Shown here piece by piece: positions 1 to 6,689 of a stretch of DNA of 14,735 bases. A program made the translations under genes and the position numbers. The DNA lies in contig DREN01000451.1 in the NCBI GenBank assembly GCA_011051075.1, forward strand, positions 1 to 14,735, in the 5' to 3' direction. Every line of letters begins with the position of its first letter. The stretch's first letter is position 1. The notes beneath the pieces were generated by a model. That model was given only the letters and a program-made list of their open reading frames with translations. It had not been told where the DNA came from and searched no databases. This DNA comes from Deltaproteobacteria bacterium (GTDB taxonomy: Bacteria; Desulfobacterota; DSM-4660; Desulfatiglandales; Desulfatiglandaceae).

Positions 1-624
1 CCTCCGGCCTGAACACATCCCCGTTTCCTATCACGGGGATACAGAGGCCTTCTTTTACCTCCCGGATGACGCGCCAGTCCGCCTTTCCGGAAACCCCTGC
101 TTCACGAACCGGGGATGGACGATCAGGGCGTCCGCCCCGCACTCCTCCGCGATCCCGGCTATCTCCATGAAATTGGCCTCTTCCGGGGACCAGCCTGCCC
201 GTATCTTGACGGTCAGGGGGACGGTGCAGTTCCCGCGAACGGCCCGAATTATGCCATAAACCGCCTCCGGGTTTCTGAGCAGGGCCCCGCCTGAACCGTT
301 TCTGACCACCTTCCTGGCCGGGCAGCCCATGTTGATATCCACCAGGTCCGCTCCCCTTTCCACCGCCATTTTCGCGGCCCTGGCCATGGTTTCGGGATCA
401 GCGCCGAATATCTGTACCGACAGGGGCCTTTCCCCGGGAAAACCCCTCAGATAGCGAAAGGTCTTTTCATGACCCCGGCAAAGACCCTCGGCGCTTACCA
501 TCTCGGTGACCACCAGGCCCGCGCCCAGGCGCTTGACAATGAGCCGGAAGGCCTGGTTGGTAATCCCGGCCATGGGGGCCATGACGAAACGGTTCTTCAA
601 CGAAACATTGCCGATCTTTAACAT
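1..624 (-). CDS. dusB: tRNA-dihydrouridine synthase DusB-like, frameshifted and cut by the window edge
   Basis: FMN-dependent reductase that turns uridine into dihydrouridine in tRNA; the product is a TIM-barrel flavoprotein in the cytosol. Seen: the N-terminal family signature MAPMAGITNQAFR (residues 15-27), the active-site loop NMGCPARKVVRNG with the catalytic Cys at about residue 101, TVKIRAGW at 138-145, and IVHPR at 168-172. After Arg172 the frame continues for only 18 residues to a stop at 55-57. The -1 neighbouring frame, from base 106 to base 1, reads on as REAGVSGKADWRVIREV and VIGNGDVFRPE, exactly the expected continuation of the family. One base is therefore missing near 107-109. 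The gene lies 75 bases downstream of the HoxU-like gene in the same direction and may be cotranscribed. Either the gene is genuinely broken or the assembly has a single-base error. The identity is clear; the intactness is not. Confidence 0.85.
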
Positions 625-699
625 AAATCGATCTTAGACAGACGAGGGGTGAAAGGCAAGCAGGATTCAGTCCACTGTCCCTGCCGCACAGGTCATCTG

Positions 700-1356
700 T
701 CAGGGTGGCGCCTGGTTCGTATTCCCTTCCAGGGTGATGGCTCCTACAGGGCAGATATCCACGCAGGCCGTACAGACATTGCAGGGCCGAAGGTCAGATT
801 CCCCCGGTCCGTGGAAGTGGATCATGGTCCTGAATCCCCTGTGGGCAAAGTCCATATGAGGGAGATGACCGTCGGCGCGGCAGACCTGAATGCACCTGCC
901 GCACAGGACACACCGGTTGGGGTAGTGGATGAGAAAGGGATGATCGTTAACTGTCTCCTGATCCTTCAGGAAGGTTTCAAGGCCCCCGGGTTTAAGACCC
1001 CTTTTCAGGAACCGGGCGATCTTCTGAAGTTCGCACTTCTTGTTGGCCGGGCAGTGGCCGCAATCCACACGGTGAACCGAGAGGAGCAGGTCCAGGGCCC
1101 TGTGCTGCAGTCTGCGCACCGCCGGTGTATCGGTCCTGACCGCCATCTCTTCAGCGGCCTCCACCTGGCACGAAGGGACAGGGCCTTTCCGCCCCTCGAT
1201 TTCCACAAGGCAGAGCCTGCACGATCCCGGCGCATGTTCAGGCGCATCCATATGGCAGAGGCTTGGAATATATATCCCGTTTTCAAGGCAGGCCGTCAGC
1301 AGGTTTGTACCCGGCTTCACCTGAATCTCCCTGTTGTCCACTACGAGTTTGATCAT
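700..1356 (-). CDS. HoxU / NuoG N-terminal-like iron-sulfur subunit (2Fe-2S plus three 4Fe-4S sites)
   Basis: 218-residue electron-relay subunit, related to HoxU and to the N-terminal third of NuoG or Fe-hydrogenase. Seen: a plant-type [2Fe-2S] domain with Cys34, Cys46, Cys49 and Cys63; a His-Cys cluster motif, His95-x3-Cys99-x2-Cys102-x5-Cys108; and two ferredoxin motifs, Cys149/152/155/159 and Cys192/195/198/202. The protein ends soon after the last cluster, so no H-cluster or molybdopterin domain is attached. It would carry electrons between the NuoF-like flavin subunit and an unidentified catalytic partner. The chosen start, MIKLVVDN, matches the usual family N-terminus but has no clear Shine-Dalgarno site. 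An in-frame ATG at 1411-1413 overlaps the upstream stop as TGATG and would add 19 basic residues. BamI-like or formate-dehydrogenase-linked roles are possible. Confidence 0.85.
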   Translation of the reverse strand: MIKLVVDNREIQVKPGTNLLTACLENGIYIPSLCHMDAPEHAPGSCRLCLVEIEGRKGPVPSCQVEAAEEMAVRTDTPAVRRLQHRALDLLLSVHRVDCGHCPANKKCELQKIARFLKRGLKPGGLETFLKDQETVNDHPFLIHYPNRCVLCGRCIQVCRADGHLPHMDFAHRGFRTMIHFHGPGESDLRPCNVCTACVDICPVGAITLEGNTNQAPP

Positions 1357-1412
1357 GGTTGTTTTTGTCTTTTGTGTCTGGCGCGCGGGATTCCGGCTTC
1401 GCCGCAGGCCCA

Positions 1413-3341
1413 TCAATCCACGGGAGGCCGTTCAACCTCCGGGGCCAGGTGAGGGGGCGACACCCTTCTGACCGCATCATACTCGGGAGGGCAGGCTGTG
1501 ACGCACTCTCCGCACTTGACGCACAGGCCATGGTCTATCCCCTTTTTACGGCTCAGGGTGGTAAAGATGGCCTCAACGGGACAGCAACCCACACAGGCAT
1601 CGCATCCACGGGCGCATTTTTCCAGGTCGATATAGAAGGCCGTCAGATCCCGGCACATGCGGGCCGGGCACCGTTTTTCCTTTACGTGGGCCTCGTACTC
1701 ATCCCTGAAATATTTCAGCGATGTGAGCACCGGATTGGGGGCGGTCCTGCCGAGACCGCAGAGTGACCCGGCCCTTATGTCTTCACCGAGGGATTCCAGC
1801 ATCTCCAAATCACCCTCCCGGCCCTCCCCCCTCGTGATACGGGTCAGGATCTCCAGGAGATGATATGTTCCAATACGGCAGAAGGTGCATTTACCGCAGG
1901 ACTCCTTCCTGGTAAAATCCAGGAAGTAACGGGCCACATCCACCATGCAGGTGTCCTCGTCCATGACGACCATGCCGCCCGACCCCATCATGGCGCCGGC
2001 CCCGGTAAGGGAGTCAAAATCGATGGGCGTGTCAAGGAAATCCGCCGGGAGGCATCCACCGGAAGGCCCGCCGATCTGTACCGCCTTGAAGGCCTTTTTG
2101 TCAGGCACCCCGCCGCATATGTCAAAGATGAGCGTACGCAGGTCCACGCCCATTGGAATCTCCACCAGACCGGCATGGCGAACATCTCCCACCACGGAAA
2201 AGATGGCGGTCCCGGGGCTCCTCTCCGTCCCGATGCTGCGGAACCATCCGGCGCCCCGGCTCACGATCGGCGGAACCGCGGCCATTGTCTTAACGTTATT
2301 GATCACAGTGGGCTCTCCCCAGATGCCGCTCTCAACGGGAAAGGGGGGCCGGGAGATGGGCATTCCACGCATTCCCTGGATCGATTGAATCAGGGCCGTC
2401 TCCTCTCCGCACACAAAAGCGCCCGAGCCCTGAAAGACCTCCACTGAAAGGCTGAAACCGGTCCCAAGGATATTTTCTCCGAGCAGTCCCCTATCCCGGG
2501 CCTGCTCAATGGCCCGGACTACCGTCTTCACTGCGAGGGGGTACTCGGCCCTTACGTACAGGATGGCCTTCTTCGCCCCCACGGCGTAGGAGCAGATGGC
2601 GATCCCCTCTAATACCTGGTGGGGGTTGCTCTCAAGAATGGTCCTGTCCATGTAGGCCCCGGGGTCCCCCTCGTCCCCATTGCAGATAACGGTCTTTTCC
2701 CGGCCCCGGGCCTTTGCGGCAAGCTCCCATTTAACTCCGGTGGCAAAGCCCGCCCCGCCACGGCCCCTGAGACCGGCCTCCTTGACCTCCTCCACCACCG
2801 CCTCAGGAGAGGTCTGAAGGGCCTTTACAAGACCACCGTAACCGCCCAGGGCCACATACTCCAGGATCTCTTCGGGGTCCACCTGTCCGCATTTTTCCAT
2901 TACGATCCGTTCTTCCATACTGAATCTGGGAAAATCCCAGACCTGGGGGATCATCTCGTTTTCCTTCATGGCACCCATGAGGTATTCAAAGAGGGGATCT
3001 CCCTTTTCCAGAAACGATCTCACAAGCATCCTTGCCTTGCCTGGGGTCACCTGATGATAGAAGATCGGAGGGAACATAGGGTTTTCGATGATAACCACGG
3101 GCTCTGCGTAACAATGTCCGAGACAGCCCACCTTATGGATGCGGGCCTCCATGCTCCGTTCACGCAGGGCCTCCTCAAAGGCCCTTTTCGTCTCCAGGGC
3201 CCCGGAGGCAATGCCGCAGGTGGCCATGCCCACATGGATCTTCGGGACAGGATCTTCATTAAAGGCCTTCAGGCGTTCCTCTGCCTCCTGGCGGATGGCG
3301 CGTAACACCTGGGCCGGATCTTTCCTACTCTGGTCCTCCAT
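1413..3341 (-). CDS. nuoF: NuoF/HydB/HoxF-like NADH-binding flavoprotein with C-terminal ferredoxin domain
   Basis: 642-residue FMN and NAD(H)-binding subunit of a soluble NADH-linked oxidoreductase, as in HydB/HndC of bifurcating hydrogenases. Domains seen in order: a thioredoxin-like ferredoxin domain (about 35-110) with Cys42, Cys73 and Cys77; the Nuo51 FMN/NADH domain with RGRGGAGFATG (192-202) and NGDEGDPGAYMDR (221-233); an SLBB segment (about 375-445); the N3-type 4Fe-4S site SCGKCTFCR plus Cys528; and two ferredoxin motifs at the C-terminus, from Cys576 and from Cys607. Complex I NuoF lacks both the N-terminal and C-terminal extra domains, so this is the hydrogenase/formate-dehydrogenase type. 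Odd points: only three Cys are visible in the N-terminal cluster site, and the first ferredoxin motif has Cys-x3-Cys spacing. The start overlaps the end of the NuoE-like gene by 17 bases, suggesting translational coupling. Confidence 0.92.
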   Translation of the reverse strand: MEDQSRKDPAQVLRAIRQEAEERLKAFNEDPVPKIHVGMATCGIASGALETKRAFEEALRERSMEARIHKVGCLGHCYAEPVVIIENPMFPPIFYHQVTPGKARMLVRSFLEKGDPLFEYLMGAMKENEMIPQVWDFPRFSMEERIVMEKCGQVDPEEILEYVALGGYGGLVKALQTSPEAVVEEVKEAGLRGRGGAGFATGVKWELAAKARGREKTVICNGDEGDPGAYMDRTILESNPHQVLEGIAICSYAVGAKKAILYVRAEYPLAVKTVVRAIEQARDRGLLGENILGTGFSLSVEVFQGSGAFVCGEETALIQSIQGMRGMPISRPPFPVESGIWGEPTVINNVKTMAAVPPIVSRGAGWFRSIGTERSPGTAIFSVVGDVRHAGLVEIPMGVDLRTLIFDICGGVPDKKAFKAVQIGGPSGGCLPADFLDTPIDFDSLTGAGAMMGSGGMVVMDEDTCMVDVARYFLDFTRKESCGKCTFCRIGTYHLLEILTRITRGEGREGDLEMLESLGEDIRAGSLCGLGRTAPNPVLTSLKYFRDEYEAHVKEKRCPARMCRDLTAFYIDLEKCARGCDACVGCCPVEAIFTTLSRKKGIDHGLCVKCGECVTACPPEYDAVRRVSPPHLAPEVERPPVD

Positions 3342-3879
3342 CTTCCCTGCTTTCTCTCTCTTCCTTCTCCTTCTCTATCTGAAAACCCAGGATCAATCCT
3401 TCCACCTTGCTGGGGGCCACATGCCCATGGACCTCTTCATCCACAACGGCCACGGGGGCCAGGGCGCAACAGCCAACACAGGCCACCCGATCAAGGCTGA
3501 ACTCCCGGTCGGGGCTCGTTTCCCCCTCATTGATCTGGAGCTTACGTTCAAAATTTTCAAGTATGATCTCACCGCCTCCCACGTGACATGCGGTACCAAG
3601 GCATACCCTTATCTGGTGTTTCCCCGGCGGGTGAAATCTGAACTGGTTATAGAACGTGGCCACCCCGTACACCTCACACCGGGCAATCCCAAGGTGTGAG
3701 GCAACCATTTCAAGGGCCTCCGGAGCCAGATAGGCGTGCCTCGCCTGGATCATCTGAAGTATGGGGATAAGGTTTCTTCGCTCCTGTCCAAAACGCGCAA
3801 GCTCGGCAGCTATATCATCCAGCATGGCCGCTTCCTGGGCGCGAATCTCTTCATCCATCAGAACACTCTCTGTAACCAT
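3325..3879 (-). CDS. nuoE: NuoE/HydC/HoxE-like [2Fe-2S] subunit
   Basis: 184-residue thioredoxin-fold [2Fe-2S] protein, the small partner of NuoF-like flavoproteins. Seen: a helical N-terminus (about 15-75) containing the family phrase YGVATFYNQF (71-80), then the ligands Cys93 and Cys98 in VCLGTACHV and Cys134 and Cys138 in ACVGCCALAP. These give the CxxxxC plus CxxxC pattern of the family. Length fits NuoE (about 160-180 residues). The last 15 residues are a charged, glutamate-rich tail. It follows the cyclic-nucleotide-fold gene after 33 bases and overlaps the NuoF-like gene by 17. The start at 3879 was chosen as the longest reasonable ATG; Met8 at 3858, preceded by an AGAGAG stretch, is an alternative. 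Function is inferred as electron transfer next to the NuoF-like FMN. Confidence 0.92.
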   Translation of the reverse strand: MVTESVLMDEEIRAQEAAMLDDIAAELARFGQERRNLIPILQMIQARHAYLAPEALEMVASHLGIARCEVYGVATFYNQFRFHPPGKHQIRVCLGTACHVGGGEIILENFERKLQINEGETSPDREFSLDRVACVGCCALAPVAVVDEEVHGHVAPSKVEGLILGFQIEKEKEERESREDGGPE

Positions 3880-3912
3880 GAGCCGTTGAACCTTGTGAAC
3901 CCTGGGACAAGG

Positions 3913-4380
3913 CTATATCTTTTCCATTGCGCCCAGCGTTCCCTCTATTCTGTCTTTGAGCAGGAAGCAGAGCTTCTCCAACAGACTGAACCCGAGATCA
4001 CTGTTGCCCGTCATCATATCTCTCAGGTCTGCCCCTTTTATGACCACCAGCCTGGTGGGTTTCTGGCATATGGCCGTAGACATGAGGTTGTGGGGCTCGC
4101 CCAGGAGGGTGGACCAGCAGCCCAAGACCCGGCCCTTTCCCAGGACTCCGATCACGGCCCTGCCCTTGCGCAAACCAAGGTCCATGGACCTCTCCAGGAA
4201 TATATGGCCCTCGGCTATTATGTACAGGTGCTCACCGAAATCGCCCTGACTGAACACGCATTCCCCCGGTTCAAATGTCCGAACCTGGCAGAGAGCGGCT
4301 ATTCTGTCGAGATCTTTCTTTTTAAGTCCCTGGAAAAACTCGCAACCTTCAATCACCTGTCCAATCTCTTCCCGATCCAT
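3913..4380 (-). CDS. Cyclic nucleotide-binding-fold protein without DNA-binding domain
   Basis: 155-residue single-domain protein with the CAP-effector (cNMP-binding) beta-roll: the helix-led entry GCEFFQGLKKKDLDRIA, then FEPGECVFSQGDFGEHLYII (residues 36-55), AEGHIFL, and a closing helix at about 127-150. Nothing follows that could be an HTH, so it is not a CRP/FNR-type regulator by itself. The phosphate-binding cassette is degenerate. Where cAMP binders carry a Gly-Glu followed by Arg, this protein reads LGCWSTLLGEPHNLMST, so cAMP binding is doubtful. As first gene of the operon it may act as a ligand-sensing partner of the NuoE/F/HoxU-like complex; this is inference. The start at 4380 is supported by the strong GGGAGGTG just upstream. 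An upstream ATG at 4413 would add 11 residues but would place this site inside the gene. Confidence 0.85.
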   Translation of the reverse strand: MDREEIGQVIEGCEFFQGLKKKDLDRIAALCQVRTFEPGECVFSQGDFGEHLYIIAEGHIFLERSMDLGLRKGRAVIGVLGKGRVLGCWSTLLGEPHNLMSTAICQKPTRLVVIKGADLRDMMTGNSDLGFSLLEKLCFLLKDRIEGTLGAMEKI

Positions 4381-4507
4381 AGCCCACCTCCCTGATTTCC
4401 GCGTATCCCTCACGTGGGAGATTTCCCTCTCTCCGAGAGTCTCTCAAACCTTCAACGGCAGCGCCGCATGCCTGGTTCCATGATCGTTATCCGGTCAGCC
4501 TGTGCCA

Positions 4508-4520
4508 CGGTTTAAAACCG
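4508..4520. promoter_or_regulatory. Palindrome at predicted transcription start of the NADH-module operon
   Basis: A perfect inverted repeat, CGGTTT-A-AAACCG, lies directly downstream of the -10 box at 4529-4534, covering about +2 to +14 of the minus-strand transcript. The position is typical of a repressor operator. The binding protein is unknown. Confidence 0.45.
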
Positions 4521-4528
4521 CATAGGGA

Positions 4529-4558
4529 ATCATACCTTTACGTGGCCGTCTCTGTCAA
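4529..4558 (-). promoter_or_regulatory. Sigma-70-like promoter for the cNMP/NuoE/NuoF/HoxU-like operon
   Basis: On the minus strand a perfect TTGACA (4558-4553) is separated by 18 bases from TATGAT (4534-4529, five of six consensus bases). The predicted start is near 4522, leaving a leader of about 140 bases before the ATG at 4380. The leader contains small dyads, such as GAGAGTCTCTC at 4436-4446. Confidence 0.65.
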
Positions 4559-4644
4559 TACGTATGGGGTCCTGATCCAGCGCTTCGTCATTCTTGCTGA
4601 TAACAGGTTGAAATCATGTTGGTGTATCCGCCTTCTAAAATTCT

Positions 4645-4702
4645 CGCGCAAAGCCGCAAAGAACAAAAGGGGAAACCCTTAGCGACTTTGCGACTTTGCG
4701 CG
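4645..4702. repeat. CGCAAAG-type intergenic hairpin repeat
   Basis: Two 17-base arms (4645-4661, CGCGCAAAGCCGCAAAG, and 4686-4702) are inverted copies with a single mismatch. Inside the 24-base loop is a second small stem, AAGGG (4667-4671) with CCCTT (4676-4680). A related CTTTGCGG string recurs at 10625-10648, so this is a dispersed element rather than a terminator of one gene. Confidence 0.7.
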
Positions 4703-4862
4703 ATATCATGTTCCTTTTAAGTTGCGTCATGTCCCTTGATTTGCGTCGACTTTGACGTCTCCTTGGGGCCTGACCCTGATCTATGGGCCGTGATACCGTA
4801 TCCTGATCTCAGGGTGCACCGGTTCGGGCCCAATAAAGGAGCGCCATTTGGTTTTTCTATGG

Positions 4863-4891
4863 TTGACACATCTCCACACAGCGGGCAAAAT
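4863..4891 (+). promoter_or_regulatory. Candidate sigma-70 promoter for rfbA-rfbC
   Basis: A perfect TTGACA (4863-4868) is followed after 17 bases by CAAAAT (4886-4891, four of six consensus bases). The start would fall near 4898, giving a leader of about 124 bases to the rfbA ATG. The -10 box is imperfect. Confidence 0.45.
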
Positions 4892-5021
4892 GGGGCATCC
4901 AAAGGCCGGGAGTCGGGTTTTTTGTCCGATGTCCCAGGCCTCAATCAGGAAAGATTCAGGGGCAGGCTGAAGCCTTGGCCCCATCTGAAACGCTTTTTAA
5001 AGAGATACAGAGGTTCTGATT

Positions 5022-5927
5022 ATGAAAGGAATAATCCTGGCAGGGGGTGCGGGAACCCGCCTCTACCCCATAACCCGGGTAGTGAGCAAACAGCTCATGC
5101 CCGTATACGATAAACCCATGATATACTATCCCCTGTCGGTTCTTATCCTGGCGGGGATCAGGGAGATACTCATTATCTCAACCCCCCAAGACCTGCCCAG
5201 GTTCAGGGAGCTGCTGAACGACGGGTCCCAGTTGGGCCTTTCCTTCTCATACGAGGAGCAGCCGCGACCCGAGGGCCTGGCCCAGGCCTTTATCATAGGA
5301 AAGGAGTTTATCGGTAAAGACCCCGTAGCCCTTGTCTTGGGGGATAACATATTTTTCGGCCGGGGACTCTCCGAAATACTGAAGAGATGCGCGCGGACCA
5401 GAGAGGGCGGGGTTATTTTCGGGTATCCGGTAAAGGATCCTGAACGATACGGGGTTGTGGAGTTTGATGGTGAGGGCAGGGTCACGGGAATTGAAGAAAA
5501 ACCCCAAAGGCCAAGGTCACGATATGCGGTTCCGGGGCTCTACTTCTACGATCATAATGTGGTATCCATAGCTGAGAACCTGAAACCCTCGGCCAGGGGA
5601 GAGCTTGAAATAACCGATGTCAACCTGGCATACCTGCGGCGCGGCCAGCTCAGGGTGGAGATCCTGGGCCGGGGATTTGCATGGCTCGACACCGGGACCC
5701 ACGACTCCCTTCAGCAGGCGGGAAGCTTTGTCAGGGCCATACAGGAACGTCAGGGCCTGAAGATCGCATGCGTTGAAGAGATCGCATACCAGCGCGGCTT
5801 TATCGACCGGAATCAGTTAAAGAGACTTGCGGGAGACACCCTGAACAATGAGTACGGCCAGTACCTGATAGATATACTCGCTGAAGAAAAAGAGGGGAAC
5901 ATGAGAAATGACACTGAAATGTACTGA
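5022..5927 (+). CDS. rfbA: Glucose-1-phosphate thymidylyltransferase
   Basis: Makes dTDP-glucose from dTTP and glucose-1-phosphate, the first step to dTDP-L-rhamnose for cell-surface polysaccharide. The 301 residues match the family length. Seen: the nucleotide-binding loop LAGGAGTRLYPIT (6-18), KQLMPVYDKPMIYYPLSVL (23-41), the Mg-binding LGDN with Asp108, the sugar-binding region FGYPVKDPERYGVVEFD (133-149) and EEKP, and the second metal Asp in WLDTGTHD (Asp223). The C-terminal RGFIDRNQL is also typical. The ATG at 5022 is preceded by AGAGG at a good distance. Its end overlaps rfbC by 20 bases, so the two are coupled. rfbB and rfbD do not follow, so the pathway must be completed elsewhere in the genome. 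Confidence 0.97.
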   Translation: MKGIILAGGAGTRLYPITRVVSKQLMPVYDKPMIYYPLSVLILAGIREILIISTPQDLPRFRELLNDGSQLGLSFSYEEQPRPEGLAQAFIIGKEFIGKDPVALVLGDNIFFGRGLSEILKRCARTREGGVIFGYPVKDPERYGVVEFDGEGRVTGIEEKPQRPRSRYAVPGLYFYDHNVVSIAENLKPSARGELEITDVNLAYLRRGQLRVEILGRGFAWLDTGTHDSLQQAGSFVRAIQERQGLKIACVEEIAYQRGFIDRNQLKRLAGDTLNNEYGQYLIDILAEEKEGNMRNDTEMY

Positions 5928-6471
5928 GACGTTACTACCCGGGGTCCTCCTCATTGAGCCACAGGCCTTTGAAGACGTTCGCGGCTTTTTCCTTGAGATC
6001 TACCATCAACAGAAATACCTTGAGGTGGGGATGGACACCCCCTTTGTTCAGGACAACCACTCCCACTCATGCCGCAACACGCTCAGGGGGCTTCACTATC
6101 AGCTCAGCCATCCCCAGGGTAAACTGGTGTACGTGATAAGGGGAGAGGTCTTTGACGTTGCCGTGGATATCCGCAGGGGATCGCCCTTCTTCGGCAGGTG
6201 GACAGGGAGCATTCTCTCTGAGGCAAACAGGCGTCAGCTTTACATCCCCCCAGGCTTTGCGCACGGTTTCTGCGTCCTCAGCGACACGGCAGACGTGCTC
6301 TACAAATGCACGGACTTCTATGCCCCCGGTGACGAGCACGGGATACTATGGTCAGATCCAGCCATAGGTATCGACTGGCCCCATCAGGATCCTGTCCTTT
6401 CCCAAAAAGATGCGGCAAACCCCCGTCTCCGGGACGTCCCTGAAGAGCTGCTTCCCAAGATGCAGTCCTGA
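5908..6471 (+). CDS. rfbC: dTDP-4-dehydrorhamnose 3,5-epimerase
   Basis: Epimerises C3 and C5 of dTDP-4-keto-6-deoxyglucose in dTDP-L-rhamnose synthesis; cupin fold, cytosolic. The 187 residues match the family. Seen: FEDVRGFFLEIY (21-32), the catalytic His63 in TLRGLHYQ, GKLVYVIRGEVFDVAVDIRRGSP region (71-92), YIPPGFAHGFCVLSD (112-126), the catalytic Tyr132 in VLYKCTDFY, and HGILWSDPAIGIDWP (144-158). The ATG at 5908 follows an AGGGG about ten bases upstream, inside the rfbA coding region. Transcription probably ends at the hairpin repeats or the terminator before the convergent HU gene. Confidence 0.96.
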   Translation: MTLKCTETLLPGVLLIEPQAFEDVRGFFLEIYHQQKYLEVGMDTPFVQDNHSHSCRNTLRGLHYQLSHPQGKLVYVIRGEVFDVAVDIRRGSPFFGRWTGSILSEANRRQLYIPPGFAHGFCVLSDTADVLYKCTDFYAPGDEHGILWSDPAIGIDWPHQDPVLSQKDAANPRLRDVPEELLPKMQS

Positions 6472-6552
6472 GCGATGGGAGCATTACCCAATTCTTACCA
6501 CACAGATGATATGAGACCATCTCTGGTAAGGCTTCTTCGGGAGCAGCACCAG

Positions 6553-6580
6553 GGTAGGTGCGGCTGAAGCCGCGCCTGCC
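6553..6580. repeat. REP-like hairpin, copy 1
   Basis: A 12-base stem, GGTAGGTGCGGC pairing with GCCGCGCCTGCC, is closed by the tetraloop TGAA; two pairs are of the G-U type. The core TGCGGCTGAAGCCGC recurs at 12118-12132. It lies in the rfbC/HU convergent spacer (6472-6689), which contains no gene. Confidence 0.65.
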
Positions 6581-6615
6581 TTTGCCGGAGATGCCGTTCT
6601 GACCCACGAACAGAC

Positions 6616-6650
6616 AAGGCCCGCAGATCAGCGCCAGATCCACGGGCCTT
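6616..6650. terminator. Stem-loop between convergent rfbC and HU genes
   Basis: Arms 6616-6629 (AAGGCCCGCAGATC) and 6637-6650 are inverted copies matching at 12 of 14 positions, with a 7-base loop. It lies 40 bases past the HU stop and 145 bases past the rfbC stop. The T tracts are poor on both sides, so termination in either direction is plausible but not assured. Confidence 0.5.
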
Positions 6651-6689
6651 AGAGGTTTCCTTATGGGTCTGAGGGAAGGTGGCTGTCTG

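Larger units (their letters stand above)
4381..5021. other. Gene-free divergent spacer of 641 bases
   Basis: This spacer separates the minus-strand NADH module from rfbA. It holds the leader and promoter of the former (to 4558), a nested hairpin repeat at 4645-4702, and a candidate rfbA promoter at 4863-4891. Open frames exist across 4717-5113 on both strands, but they overlap one another and the rfbA start and show no recognisable domain. I see no convincing gene. Confidence 0.6.

Noticed and set aside
649..1452. Long plus-strand open frame of 267 codons
   Set aside because: It lies antisense to the HoxU-like gene, whose cysteine motifs are unmistakable; the frame has no domain and is a high-GC shadow.
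4717..5113. Overlapping open frames on both strands upstream of rfbA, one with a CPLCG motif
   Set aside because: The frames conflict with one another and with the rfbA start, have no convincing ribosome-binding site, and CPLCG is too short to support a zinc-ribbon call without a second pair.
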